Shown: positions 18,811 to 26,644 of the stretch, one piece after another
Numbering within the stretch: position 1 is the stretch's first letter
Layout: the number at the start of each line of letters is the position of its first letter
NCBI GenBank assembly: GCA_963707835.1
Contig: CAVPRI010000002.1
Coordinates: 682,001-746,000 of the forward strand
Length of the DNA: 64,000 bases
Origin: Bog-473 sp963707835
GTDB taxonomy: Bacteria > Actinomycetota > Acidimicrobiia > Acidimicrobiales > RAAP-2
Reading direction: 5' to 3'
Notes under the pieces: model-generated
Database searches by the model: none
What the model was told of the DNA's origin: nothing
Seen by the model: the letters and a program-made list of their open reading frames with translations, nothing else
Translations under genes and position numbers: made by a program

Positions 18811-18907
18811 ATCGCCTTCCGTCCGCCTCGCACGCCCACCCCGGATGCGGCGAGTGCTGTCGGCTTTCCCCTCGGGCCCGATTGTGCCACCGACCACGCC
18901 CCCGACG

Positions 18908-20101
18908 TCACGGGACCAACCAGGCGAGGAGGGGCACCAGCATCTCGGCGTCCGTCAGTGAGCCATGCCGGGCCTGAAGGCGCAGCTCACCGGTGTCGGC
19001 TGGGTCGAGGAAGGCGGTCGGGGCGAACGGCACCAATGCCACGTCACCAAGGCGGGCCATCACCTCAGGACTGGGCTGCCCTCCCAGCCACCCCTCCTCG
19101 AGCACCTGCTCGCGGGTGCGCACCCACGCCACCGAACCGTGGAGGGCGGCCGCCGCCTGCGCGACATCCGCAGCAGCGCCGGGCCGCACGTGCAACCACC
19201 GAAACCGGCCCTCTCCGCTCAACAACGTCACGCCGTCCATGAGCTCGGCACCGAGCACCTCGACCGCTCCCCCCACATCCACCTGCCCGTGGTCGGCGGT
19301 CACCACCAGGGCGGTGCCCGACGGAAGGACCGCGAGCACGTCGCCGACCAGACGATCGGCGGCACGAAGTTCGTCGTCGTAGAAGGCACCCAGCCCTTGT
19401 GCGTGGGCCACCCGGTCGATGCCCTCGTAGTAGGCGTACACGAAAGGGGCGCCCCCACCGGTGAGCGCACGCACCGCGGTCACCAGGCCCGCCGGCGTGT
19501 GCCAACGGTGCATGGAGACCGGACCGAGGTGGGCCGCGGTGAACCCGGTCGGCCCATAGTCGTACCGGGTCACGACGGGCACGGGCCCGGGAAGTCCCGG
19601 GAAGGGCCCGCAGGGCTGGAACGCCGCCGCCGGCACGTCGACACGGAGGTCGCGGCCCCGGCGCGACCACGACAGGACGTTCATGACCTCGCCGTCCATC
19701 GCCACCCGGTACCCGACGATGCCATGCTCGGCGGGCGGCCGCCCGGTGGCCAAGCTCGTCAGGGCGCACGCCGTGGTGCTCGGCACCACCGACGTGACGA
19801 CCGTCCCCGACGCGCCGGCCAGCACGGGCGCCAGGTGGGCCCGGTCACGCAGCTGGCACTGCCCCAGTCCGTCGAGCACCAGCAGGACGACCTGGCGTGC
19901 GCCGGTCACCACCTCGGGGAACCACGAGGGCAGGGCGGCACCGGGTTGGGCGAGCTGCTCTGAGATGGTCGGGACGATTCGGGTCAGGCATGCGCCGTCC
20001 CACTCCGGCAGGACCGGGACCGGCTGCTCCCCGGTGGACGCGGGCATCGGGGAGTCTCGGGGGTCGACCGTTGCCGCCTGGGCCGTCACGCCGTCACTCA
20101 C
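18908..20101 (-). CDS. Alkaline phosphatase superfamily / nucleotide pyrophosphatase-like protein
   Basis: This 397-residue protein is of the type I phosphodiesterase/nucleotide pyrophosphatase fold. Metal-binding segments are LLVLDGLGQCQL, the nucleophile region VPSTTACALTSLATG, YYEGIDRVAHAQG and VVTADHGQVDVG near the C-terminal third. No signal peptide is evident, so it is probably cytoplasmic. The GTG at 20101-20099 is chosen because a TAGGGT box sits 8 nt upstream. It is divergent from the Rrf2 gene, with 64 bp between. The substrate is unknown. Confidence 0.82.
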   Translation of the reverse strand: MSDGVTAQAATVDPRDSPMPASTGEQPVPVLPEWDGACLTRIVPTISEQLAQPGAALPSWFPEVVTGARQVVLLVLDGLGQCQLRDRAHLAPVLAGASGTVVTSVVPSTTACALTSLATGRPPAEHGIVGYRVAMDGEVMNVLSWSRRGRDLRVDVPAAAFQPCGPFPGLPGPVPVVTRYDYGPTGFTAAHLGPVSMHRWHTPAGLVTAVRALTGGGAPFVYAYYEGIDRVAHAQGLGAFYDDELRAADRLVGDVLAVLPSGTALVVTADHGQVDVGGAVEVLGAELMDGVTLLSGEGRFRWLHVRPGAAADVAQAAAALHGSVAWVRTREQVLEEGWLGGQPSPEVMARLGDVALVPFAPTAFLDPADTGELRLQARHGSLTDAEMLVPLLAWLVP

Positions 20102-20165
20102 GGGGGGACACCCTAGGACCCGGGCACCCCCGCCCCGCACCGGTGGCCCGGTAGCATCGCGCTGC
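20102..20165. promoter_or_regulatory. Divergent promoter region with two leaderless -10 boxes
   Basis: The 64-bp gap holds TAGGGT (minus strand, 20115-20110) 8 nt before the phosphodiesterase GTG, and TAGCAT (plus strand, 20152-20157) 8 nt before the Rrf2 GTG. No Shine-Dalgarno sequence is visible for either gene. Confidence 0.45.
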
Positions 20166-20600
20166 GTGAGGGTGTCGACGCGTGGTGACTATGCGAGCCG
20201 GGCGCTGCTGTCCCTGGCGCTCCACGGAGCCGAGACGCCCACCTCGGTCCGTGACATCGCCGAGCGGACCGGGCTGCCCCAGCCATATCTCGAGCAGATC
20301 CTCCTGGCGCTCAAGGGCGCGGGTCTGGTCCGCTCCAAGCGGGGCGTCGGCGGCGGGTACGTCCTGGCCCGTCCTCCCGCCGAGATCAGCCTGGCCCAGA
20401 TCGTCTCGGCGGTGGACGGTCCCATCGCCGCGGGCGACTTCGGGGAGCCCCATGCCAACGGAGCCTGCGACCACGAGGGCCAGTGCATCCTGCTGGCCGT
20501 GTGGGCCGACGTGGGCGAGACCATCCGCACCCAGCTGCAGTCCTACAGCCTGGCCGACATGGTCGACCGGGCCCAGGGCAACGTGGCCGCACCGGTCTGA
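20166..20600 (+). CDS. Rrf2 family transcriptional regulator
   Basis: This 144-residue winged-helix regulator has the Rrf2/IscR pattern: RGDYASRALLSLALHG, the recognition helix region GLPQPYLEQILLALKGAGLV, and the wing SKRGVGGGYVLARPP. Members often sense iron-sulfur status or NO through three Cys. Here only two Cys are seen (C101 and C107, in CDHEGQC), with a His and Glu between, so an Fe-S cluster would need a non-Cys ligand, or the protein may not bind one. The start is GTG 20166. No downstream isc/suf genes are adjacent. Confidence 0.88.
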   Translation: MRVSTRGDYASRALLSLALHGAETPTSVRDIAERTGLPQPYLEQILLALKGAGLVRSKRGVGGGYVLARPPAEISLAQIVSAVDGPIAAGDFGEPHANGACDHEGQCILLAVWADVGETIRTQLQSYSLADMVDRAQGNVAAPV

Positions 20601-20650
20601 GCACCGCCGCTCGGAACCGCGGCCGGACCCGCCCGGTGGCGCCGCCGCGC

Positions 20651-21232
20651 TCACCACACGCCGCTCCGATGGTTCCAGGCCTCGACGGCCGGGCGGTCGA
20701 CATTCCAACCGAGCACCGAGATCGACCCCGATCCGAGCAGAAAGAGGCGCCCAGCCACGGGCGGTAGACCGAGCCAGCGCGCCGCAAGGACGCGCAGCAG
20801 ATGTCCGTGGGCGACACAGAGGGTGTCCCCGGTGGCGCCGAGGGCCCGCTCGATCACCCGGTCGGCCCGGCGCGCCACGTCCCCGGCGCGCTCGCCGTCG
20901 GGAACGCCGTCGTTCCACAGCGTCCATCCCGGGTGGTCGGCCCGGATCTGCTCCCTGGTGAGGCCCTCGAAGGCGCCGTAGTTCCACTCGACCAGATCCG
21001 GCTCGGGCGACCCGGTGAAACCGAGGAGAGCGCAGGTCTCCGACGCCCGCTGCAGTGGGCTGGTGAGCACCTGGTCGAAGTCGGTCCAGCCCCGCTCCCG
21101 CAGCAGCTCCCCCGCCGCTTCGGCCTCGGCCCGCCCCAGGTCGAGCAGCGGGACGTCCGTGCGACCCGTGTGACGGCCGGACTCGGACCACTCGGTAGCC
21201 CCGTGGCGAACGAGGACCATCCGGGGCGCCAT
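20651..21232 (-). CDS. Histidine phosphatase family protein (phosphoglycerate mutase-like)
   Basis: This 193-residue protein is of the branch 1 histidine phosphatase superfamily. The phosphate-accepting His lies in LVRHGATEWSESGRHTG and the second catalytic His in VAHGHLLRVLAARW. SSPLQRA-type Arg is seen as TSPLQRASETC, and the acid/base Glu in EWNYGAFEGLT. Such proteins are phosphatases more often than mutases; the substrate cannot be told. The start is ATG 21232-21230. It converges on the Rrf2 gene. Confidence 0.85.
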   Translation of the reverse strand: MAPRMVLVRHGATEWSESGRHTGRTDVPLLDLGRAEAEAAGELLRERGWTDFDQVLTSPLQRASETCALLGFTGSPEPDLVEWNYGAFEGLTREQIRADHPGWTLWNDGVPDGERAGDVARRADRVIERALGATGDTLCVAHGHLLRVLAARWLGLPPVAGRLFLLGSGSISVLGWNVDRPAVEAWNHRSGVW

Positions 21233-21457
21233 GAGCCGTAGACCAGCACGGGGCAGCTGGGCTGCGCAATTCCTCCTCCCCGGGTGCCCCGACCCGGCAC
21301 GAACACCCCGGTGGAATGATCAGGCTCGATGGGTGGTTGTACCCGTCGGATCCCCAAAGGTCCTCCCCGCCGGGCGATGAGGACGGCTGGAGGTCCGATA
21401 TGTGGGCAAACGGGTATATGGAGCGACGAGCACGAGCACGATCTGGAGAGAGAGACG

Positions 21458-22294
21458 ATGAAGAGCGCGGTGAGCACGTCGGACACGTTGGGGTTGATGC
21501 TTCGGGACCTCGACCAATTCCCCATGCCCGACCACGAGCAGCAGGTCGAGCTGGCCAAGCGGGTCGTGGCGGGCGACGAGGCCGCTCGCAAGCAGATGGT
21601 GGCCGCCAACCTGCGCCTGGTCGTCCACTGGGCGCGCCGCTACCAGGACAGGGGGGTCGACATGGCCGACCTCGTTCAGGAGGGCACCTTCGGCCTGATG
21701 CGTGCCGTGGACAAGTTCGACTGGGAGCGAGGCTTCCGCTTCTCGACGTACGCCACCTGGTGGATCCGCCAAGCGCTTCAGCGGGCGGTCCAGCAGCACG
21801 GGCGAACCATTCGTATCCCGCTCGAGGTGGGTGAGCAGATCCAGCGGCTCGAGCTGACCAAGGCCGAGCTGGCCAGCACCCTCGGGCGCGCCCCGACCGT
21901 CGAGGAGCTGGACGAGGCCACCGGCCTCACGGCCGACGAGCGGGCGTCACTCGAAGACGTGGCCCGGGTGACCGCGTCGCTCGACCAGCCGGCGGCCAGC
22001 GAGTCGTCGACGACCCTGGGCGAGCTGGTCGCACCGGACGACAGCGACTTCGTCGGGGACGTCGAGGAGGCCATGGTGGCCGACCGGGTCCGCGAGGCGG
22101 TCGAACGGCTCCCCGGCCTCCAGCGCGACGTCCTCCGCCTTCGCTTCGGGTTCGGCGGTGACTCCCCGGCCTCGTTGCAGTCGACGGCCGAGCGGCTGGG
22201 GGTCGGTGTGCGCCGGGTGCGTCGGGCCGAGGAGGAGGCACTGGCCGCCCTGGCCTACGACGCCGACGTCCTGGGCGTCCACCGGGCCGCCTGA
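21458..22294 (+). CDS. RNA polymerase sigma-70 family factor (group 2-like)
   Basis: This 278-residue sigma factor contains region 1.2-like LRDLDQFPMPDHEQQVELAKRV, a complete region 2 (NLRLVVHWARRYQDRGVDMADLVQEG, FSTYATWWIRQA), region 3 (ELASTLGRAPTVEELDEATG) and region 4 (LPGLQRDVLRLRFG… TAERLGVGVRRVRRAEEEAL). It lacks the long N-terminal domain of a primary sigma factor, so it looks like a stress or alternative group 2 factor. The start is ATG 21458, with a purine-rich GGAGAGAGAG just upstream. The 225-bp upstream gap (21233-21457) is non-coding; it contains a possible -10 (TATATG near 21412), but I see no matching -35. Confidence 0.88.
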   Translation: MKSAVSTSDTLGLMLRDLDQFPMPDHEQQVELAKRVVAGDEAARKQMVAANLRLVVHWARRYQDRGVDMADLVQEGTFGLMRAVDKFDWERGFRFSTYATWWIRQALQRAVQQHGRTIRIPLEVGEQIQRLELTKAELASTLGRAPTVEELDEATGLTADERASLEDVARVTASLDQPAASESSTTLGELVAPDDSDFVGDVEEAMVADRVREAVERLPGLQRDVLRLRFGFGGDSPASLQSTAERLGVGVRRVRRAEEEALAALAYDADVLGVHRAA

Positions 22295-22304
22295 ACCGGG
22301 CCGA

Positions 22305-22340
22305 CTGAGGCCGGGAGCGTCGCGAGCCCCCCGGCCTCAG
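22305..22340. terminator. Bidirectional terminator hairpin between sigma gene and rluD
   Basis: A perfect 11-bp stem, CTGAGGCCGGG at 22305-22315 and CCCGGCCTCAG at 22330-22340, encloses a 14-nt loop exactly between the converging sigma and rluD stops. The rluD stop codon lies inside one arm. There is no U-tract, as is common in GC-rich actinobacteria. Confidence 0.65.
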
Positions 22341-23320
22341 GAGAGGTCGGCCAGGTATCCCGCGAGATCCTCGGGCAGCGGGCTGGTGAAGGTCACCCGC
22401 TCACCGCTTCGTGGGTGGGTGAAGCTGAGTGAGCCGGCGTGCAGGAAGAATCGCCCTGACCCGAGTCGTCGGTCGGCCATCCCGTAGCGGGCGTCGCCGA
22501 CGACCGGATGCCCGATGGCTGCCATGTGCACCCGGATCTGATGGGTCCGGCCGCTCTTGAGCGCGAGGTCGAGCAGCGTCGCCGGCTCGACGCCGACAAA
22601 GCGCGCCTGGACTGCGTAGGACGTACTGGCGGGCTTTCCCCCCGCCGTGACTGCCATCTTCGTCGGCGTCCGGGCCGAGCGCCCGATCGGGGCCTCCACC
22701 TCTCCTCGTTCGTCGGACACCAGGCCGCGCACCAGCGCCAGGTAGCGCCGCTCCATGGTCCGCTCGGCCAACTGGCCCACCAGCGACCGGTAGGCCTCGG
22801 GCGTCCGGGCCACTGCCAGCAGCCCCGAAGTGCCCTTGTCCAGGCGGTGCACGATCCCCGGGCGGTCGGGGCTGCACACCCCCGAGGTCACCAAGGCGGC
22901 CAGGTCGGGGAAGCGTGCCAGCAGTCCCCCGACCAGGGTGCCCGTTCCGTGCCCGGCGCCCGGGTGGACCACCAGACCCGCCGGCTTGTCCACCACCACC
23001 ATCTGCTCGTCCGCGTGGACCACCTCGAAGCGGACCCCCGGCTCGGCCACGAGACCCTCGTGACCGCCCACCCCGAGCCGGACCGTGAGGACGGCACCGA
23101 CGGGAAGCGGTGCCCGCCCGGCAGTGACGACAACACCGTCGACCTCGACCCGGCCCGCGGCCACGAGCTCGGCCGCGGCCGCCCGGGAGACGTCGGCCAC
23201 CATGGCCACCCCCCGATCGATCCGGACCCCAGCCAGGAGTGGCGGCACCTCGGTCGAGACCACCTCGGACTCCTCGGCCGGTTCCGGCGTGCCCGGGCCG
23301 GCCCCCGCGTCCGGCGTCAC
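22337..23320 (-). CDS. rluD: RluA/RluD family pseudouridine synthase
   Basis: This 327-residue enzyme isomerises uridine to pseudouridine in RNA, most likely 23S rRNA. An S4-like RNA-binding region (VSRAAAAELVAAGRVEVDGVV) precedes the catalytic domain, which has the HRLDKGTSGLL motif with the catalytic Asp, RRYLALV and GRTHQIRVHMAAIGHPVVGD. The N-terminal 25 residues are acidic and Pro-rich. The start is GTG 23320-23318, overlapping the lspA stop as GTGA; lspA-rluD is a common actinobacterial pair. The exact target site cannot be told from sequence alone. Confidence 0.88.
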   Translation of the reverse strand: MTPDAGAGPGTPEPAEESEVVSTEVPPLLAGVRIDRGVAMVADVSRAAAAELVAAGRVEVDGVVVTAGRAPLPVGAVLTVRLGVGGHEGLVAEPGVRFEVVHADEQMVVVDKPAGLVVHPGAGHGTGTLVGGLLARFPDLAALVTSGVCSPDRPGIVHRLDKGTSGLLAVARTPEAYRSLVGQLAERTMERRYLALVRGLVSDERGEVEAPIGRSARTPTKMAVTAGGKPASTSYAVQARFVGVEPATLLDLALKSGRTHQIRVHMAAIGHPVVGDARYGMADRRLGSGRFFLHAGSLSFTHPRSGERVTFTSPLPEDLAGYLADLS

Positions 23321-23778
23321 CGGGCACGGCCTTCGACGCGCCCGGCACCGACTCGCTCGCCGAACAGCAGCGCCCAGATGACCACGACGACGCCCACCGT
23401 CACGCAGGCATCAGCCAGGTTGAAGGTGGGCCAGTGCTCGAGGGTGACGAAATCGGGAACCCGCCCGCCGTGCCCCCCGGCGATGCGCTGGCTGACGTTG
23501 CCCACCGCTCCGCCGAGGACGAGCCCGCCGCCGACGGCCAGGGGGAGGGTCTGCACCCGCGCCACCAGGACCACGAGGACGATCACCCCGGCGCACAGCA
23601 ACACGGTGACCGCCGCCGCCCGTCCGCTGAAGAGACTGAACGCGAAGCCCGAGTTGTACGTCAACGCCAGGCCGAAGGGCCCCCAGACGTGACGCGGCCC
23701 CTCGAGACGGTCGACGGCCAGGATGGTGGTGACCCAGTCGGCTGCCACCACGACGCCAGCCACGGCGAAGGCCAGCAC
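23317..23778 (-). CDS. lspA: Lipoprotein signal peptidase LspA
   Basis: This membrane aspartyl protease of 153 residues removes signal peptides from prolipoproteins. About four hydrophobic helices are seen. The conserved TYNSGFAFSLF segment and the two catalytic Asp positions, in VPDFV and FNLADACVTVG, are present. The usual GN-x-x-DR motif reads GNVSQR here, so a normally conserved Asp is replaced by Gln. The start is GTG 23778-23776; no better start lies upstream. It sits between the DksA-like gene and rluD. The window encodes likely clients (lipoprotein at 2107-2646). Confidence 0.88.
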   Translation of the reverse strand: MLAFAVAGVVVAADWVTTILAVDRLEGPRHVWGPFGLALTYNSGFAFSLFSGRAAAVTVLLCAGVIVLVVLVARVQTLPLAVGGGLVLGGAVGNVSQRIAGGHGGRVPDFVTLEHWPTFNLADACVTVGVVVVIWALLFGERVGAGRVEGRAR

Positions 23779-23789
23779 CCTCGGCCGGG

Positions 23790-24710
23790 TCAGCGTCGCG
23801 ACAGGCCCCCGCTCTTACAGGCCACGCAGAGGCGGGCGTAGGGCAGCGCTCGCAGGCGCGGCTTGGGAATGGGCTGGAAGCACCGCTCGCAGTAGCCGTA
23901 GGTCTTGTCGCCGACACGGGCCAGCGCGTCGTCGATCTCCTCCACTGCCAGCGTCGCCTGTCCCGACAGCGCCAGGTTGCGCTCCCGATCGACCGTGACG
24001 GTGCCGCCTTCGCCGGACTCCTCGTCGAACTGCACGTCCCCCGGCTCCCGCTCGAGCGCCAGGGAGTCGGCCTCGGCTCGCAGCGAGGTGGCCTGCTCCT
24101 GATAGATGGCCCGGTCGGCCACCAGCAGCTCGCGCACCTCCTCGAGAAACTTGAGGTCCTTGGCGTAGGGCCCGGTCTTGGGGCGGATCGGTGCCGCGGG
24201 CTTGGGCTTCGGCGTGAACCCCGTGGTCGGCGCCGAGCCGTTACTTGCGCTGCTCGGCGCCCGTGTTGCCGTGGCCGCCGCCACGGTCTTCTTGGCCGGT
24301 GCTTTGGCCGGTGCCTTCTTGGCCGATGCTTTCGCCGGTGCCTTCTTGGCCAGCGGCCGGGTCGAGGCGGCGGCCGGGCGCTTGGTGGCCGGGGCGGCCT
24401 TCTTCGAGACAGGGGCGGCCTTCTTCGCCGCCGGGGTGGCCTTCTTCGAGACAGGGGCGGCCTTCTTCGCCGCCGGGGTGGCCTTCTTCGAGACAGGGGC
24501 GGCCTTCTTGGCCGAGGCCGGTGCCTTCTTGGTGGCGGTGGCTGCCTTCTTCACGTCAGGGAGTGCCTTCTTCTTCGAGGAAACGGAGCGTGTGGTCGTG
24601 GGTGGAACCTTGGCGACGGGTGATTTGTTCCCGGATCGCGTCGTGCGGGTGGAGGTCGTTCGCCCCGTCGGTGACGGCGCGACTCGGTTGCCCCTCTTCG
24701 CTGGGGTCAT
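23790..24710 (-). CDS. TraR/DksA-type zinc finger protein with histone H1-like Lys/Ala tail
   Basis: This 306-residue protein has two parts. Residues about 1-175 are Lys/Ala/Pro/Ser/Thr-rich with repeated KKAAPVS and KKATPAA units, like the tail of histone H1 or bacterial HctB/AlgP-type proteins, and should bind DNA or RNA non-specifically. Residues about 180-306 form a coiled-coil region (FLEEVRELLVADRAIYQEQA) and a C4 zinc finger, C-x2-C then C-x2-C in YCERCFQPI and LCVACKS, typical of TraR/DksA proteins that bind RNA polymerase. The start ATG at 24710-24708 has AAGGAGGA just upstream. It precedes lspA by 11 bp. Confidence 0.88.
   Translation of the reverse strand: MTPAKRGNRVAPSPTGRTTSTRTTRSGNKSPVAKVPPTTTRSVSSKKKALPDVKKAATATKKAPASAKKAAPVSKKATPAAKKAAPVSKKATPAAKKAAPVSKKAAPATKRPAAASTRPLAKKAPAKASAKKAPAKAPAKKTVAAATATRAPSSASNGSAPTTGFTPKPKPAAPIRPKTGPYAKDLKFLEEVRELLVADRAIYQEQATSLRAEADSLALEREPGDVQFDEESGEGGTVTVDRERNLALSGQATLAVEEIDDALARVGDKTYGYCERCFQPIPKPRLRALPYARLCVACKSGGLSRR
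24396..24513 (-). repeat. 42-bp in-frame tandem repeat in the DksA-like gene
   Basis: Two full 42-bp copies (24396-24437 and 24438-24479) and a partial third (24480 to about 24513) encode 14-residue Lys/Ala/Pro units. Such a repeat is prone to copy-number change by slippage. Confidence 0.8.
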
Positions 24711-24819
24711 CGTTCCTCCTTCGGACCAGCTCAGGCGGCCGATTCCCCGGCGACGACCTCACCCAGGGAGCGGGTGACCATACCGGAGGTGCAGGGAGGG
24801 AGGCAACACCGCACGCCGT

Positions 24820-24838
24820 GGGCCTCAGACCCAGGCCC
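24820..24838 (-). terminator. Possible terminator hairpin after divIVA
   Basis: GGGCCT at 24820-24825 pairs with AGGCCC at 24833-24838 around a 7-nt loop, shortly after the divIVA stop on the minus strand. It has no U-tract, so this is a modest call. Confidence 0.35.
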
Positions 24839-24854
24839 GGAGGAAGGTGGTGAT

Positions 24855-25640
24855 TCAGGCCGGGCTGGACGTCCCCGAGGGCGTCGCCCCCTGGAGGTTC
24901 AGCGTCGGCTGGCCCTCCTCGGCTGGGGGCTGCCCACCCCCGGCCGGGGCGGCCGAGGTCGGCGCCGTCGGTGCCGCGGCGACCTCGGCCGGTGGTGGCG
25001 GCGTCGGGGCGCCGAGCGGCGTCGCCGCGGGCTTGGACTTCACGCCCAGGAGTGCGTTGGCGGGCTGCACGTTCTCGTCCACCCAGTTGAGGAGGTCGAC
25101 CAGCGCGCCCCGGAGCCGGCTGCGCTCAGCCTCGAGGTGCCGGGCCATGCTCTCGACGTCCGTCGCCAGGTCGGTCCGGGTCGTCTCGAGGCGGCCCACC
25201 TCTTCGCGCAGCGCGAGATGCGCCTCGGCCTGGATCTGCTTGGCCGTGGCCTCGGCCCGGGCGATAAGGGCCGCGGCCTCCGCCTCGCTTTCGCGCTTGG
25301 TCTGGTCGACGAATTTCTGCGCCAGCAGCAGTGTGCGCTGCAGCGTCTCGTCGGACACCACCAGGGCCTCCGAAGCCGGCGCGGGCTCGGGCGCGGCCAC
25401 CGGTGCCGGCGCCGGTGCAGGGGCCTCACGCTTCTCACGCTCGAGCTGCGCGATGCGCTCGCTGGCCTGGCGCACCCGCTCGTTCAGCTGCCGGAGGTGC
25501 TCTTGGAGGCCTTCGGCCTCCTGGGCCGCCTTGTCGAGGTACTCGTCGACCTCGTCGACGTTGTATCCCTTCAGCCCGAGACGGAACTCCACCGTGCGCA
25601 GCGTGTCGAGGATCGATGCAGGGGGCTGGGGGGTATCCAT
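24855..25640 (-). CDS. divIVA: DivIVA/Wag31-like polar growth and division protein
   Basis: This 261-residue protein has the N-terminal DivIVA membrane-binding/dimer domain (LRTVEFRLGLKGYNVDEVDEYLDKAA). Two long coiled-coil stretches follow (about residues 35-75 and 95-190), separated by an Ala/Pro linker, and the tail is Pro/Ala-rich. In actinobacteria such proteins mark cell poles and septa and steer wall synthesis. The start is ATG 25640-25638, with a TAGACT box 8 nt upstream and no Shine-Dalgarno sequence, suggesting its own leaderless transcript. Its place after sepF and yggT is the standard actinobacterial order. Confidence 0.9.
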   Translation of the reverse strand: MDTPQPPASILDTLRTVEFRLGLKGYNVDEVDEYLDKAAQEAEGLQEHLRQLNERVRQASERIAQLEREKREAPAPAPAPVAAPEPAPASEALVVSDETLQRTLLLAQKFVDQTKRESEAEAAALIARAEATAKQIQAEAHLALREEVGRLETTRTDLATDVESMARHLEAERSRLRGALVDLLNWVDENVQPANALLGVKSKPAATPLGAPTPPPPAEVAAAPTAPTSAAPAGGGQPPAEEGQPTLNLQGATPSGTSSPA

Positions 25641-25648
25641 GGGCTTCG

Positions 25649-25654
25649 AGTCTA
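25649..25654 (-). promoter_or_regulatory. Putative leaderless -10 box for divIVA
   Basis: TAGACT on the minus strand ends 8 nt before the divIVA ATG at 25640. It is the same box as at the gene ending at 14465. Confidence 0.4.
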
Positions 25655-25686
25655 AGCCCTCTCCCCCGGTGATTCCACGAAACGGA

Positions 25687-25944
25687 TCAGCGCAGCAGGA
25701 TCGGGATCAGGACGAACTGCGCCACCAGGATCACCACGAGGAACGAGAAGTCCAGGCCACCCATCGGGCGGATGATCCGGCGCACCGGCCGGAGCACGGG
25801 GTCGACCAGCTGGTAGAGGAAGTACTGGATCCTCGCCAAGGTGGTGCCGGGCTGGATCCGGAACCAGCTCAAGATGGCGTACGGGAACATGACGAGCCAG
25901 ATGTAGGCCTCGACCAGCCAGGCGAGGATGCGGAAGAGGCTCAA
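25687..25944 (-). CDS. YggT family membrane protein
   Basis: This 85-residue membrane protein has two hydrophobic helices (LAWLVEAYIWLVMFPYAIL and FSFLVVILVAQFVLIPILL) joined by the conserved VDPVLRPVRRIIRPMGGLDFS loop that defines the YggT family. The only sensible start is TTG 25944-25942, since no ATG or GTG lies upstream in frame. It sits between sepF and divIVA, as in many Gram-positive bacteria, and may help organise the division machinery. Its exact role is not known. Confidence 0.85.
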   Translation of the reverse strand: MSLFRILAWLVEAYIWLVMFPYAILSWFRIQPGTTLARIQYFLYQLVDPVLRPVRRIIRPMGGLDFSFLVVILVAQFVLIPILLR

Positions 25945-25965
25945 TGACTCGGGTGCGTGCCGGGC

Positions 25966-26562
25966 CTAGCCCCGGCCGAAGCCGCGCTCGACCAGTCGCT
26001 GGCGCTCCTCGTCGGAGACCTTGACGTTGGTCGGCGCCAGAAGGAACACCTGGTCGGCCACCTTCTCCATCTCCCCGCTCAGCGCGTAGGTCACTCCCGA
26101 GCAGAAGTCGATCATCCGGCGTTGCAGGTCACGGTCGGCCATTTGGAGGTTGACGATGACAGGGCGGTTGTCCTTCAGCCGGTCGGCGATGTCTTTGGCA
26201 TCGCCGAAGCGCGAGGGCGCCACCACGTGGACCCGCGCCGTCGCCGGCGAGACCGAGCCCGAGGGGGTGATGGTCGGATCGACGGGGACGGCCCGAACGG
26301 GCGAAGGAGGGCGAGTGGCGACGGTGGTCTGGGCCACCCGGCCCTGGCTGGGCATGGCCGACTCTCGCGGCACCGGACGGACCCGGCTGGCGCCCCCGCC
26401 GCTGAACTCGTCGGGCTGCTCGTAGTCCTGGGGGGCAGGGTCGACGCGGGCTGTCGAGGAGAACGGACGAGGCGCCCGATTCTCGAGGTCGTCGTACTCG
26501 TCGTACTCGTCGTCGAGCAGGCCGAGATACACCATGGTCTTCTTCATGAACGAGGGTGCCAT
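25966..26562 (-). CDS. sepF: Cell division protein SepF
   Basis: SepF anchors FtsZ filaments to the membrane in Gram-positive bacteria. The 198-residue protein starts with a membrane-binding segment (FMKKTMVYLGL), an acidic DDEYDEYDDLE patch, a long disordered Pro/Arg linker, and the folded C-terminal domain of about 90 residues (VVAPSRFGDAKDIADRLKD, PVIVNLQMADRDLQRRMIDF, VFLLAPTNVKVS). The ATG at 26562-26560 follows AGGAGA. It has its own promoter-like region upstream (see 26571-26609). Confidence 0.92.
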   Translation of the reverse strand: MAPSFMKKTMVYLGLLDDEYDEYDDLENRAPRPFSSTARVDPAPQDYEQPDEFSGGGASRVRPVPRESAMPSQGRVAQTTVATRPPSPVRAVPVDPTITPSGSVSPATARVHVVAPSRFGDAKDIADRLKDNRPVIVNLQMADRDLQRRMIDFCSGVTYALSGEMEKVADQVFLLAPTNVKVSDEERQRLVERGFGRG

Positions 26563-26570
26563 ACCTTCTC

Positions 26571-26588
26571 CTGTCAGTTGACAGCGTA
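26571..26588 (-). promoter_or_regulatory. Candidate sepF promoter overlapping a palindrome
   Basis: On the minus strand a TACGCT box (26588-26583) is followed at once by CTGTCAACTGACAG, a 6-2-6 perfect palindrome (26584-26571). This lies just upstream of the Shine-Dalgarno sequence. The palindrome would sit around the transcription start, a usual place for a repressor site. Confidence 0.4.
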
Positions 26589-26590
26589 GT

Positions 26591-26609
26591 CCCTGGCCCG
26601 GGGCCAGGG
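26591..26609 (-). terminator. Strong GC palindrome after yggS, likely terminator
   Basis: CCCTGGCCC and GGGCCAGGG flank a single G, a nearly perfect 19-bp palindrome 36 bp after the yggS stop and just upstream of the sepF -10 box. It could end the ftsZ-yggS transcript before sepF is started anew. Confidence 0.45.
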
Positions 26610-26644
26610 CTGGCCCATGCGGCGGCGAGCCGACCGGCGCTGCC

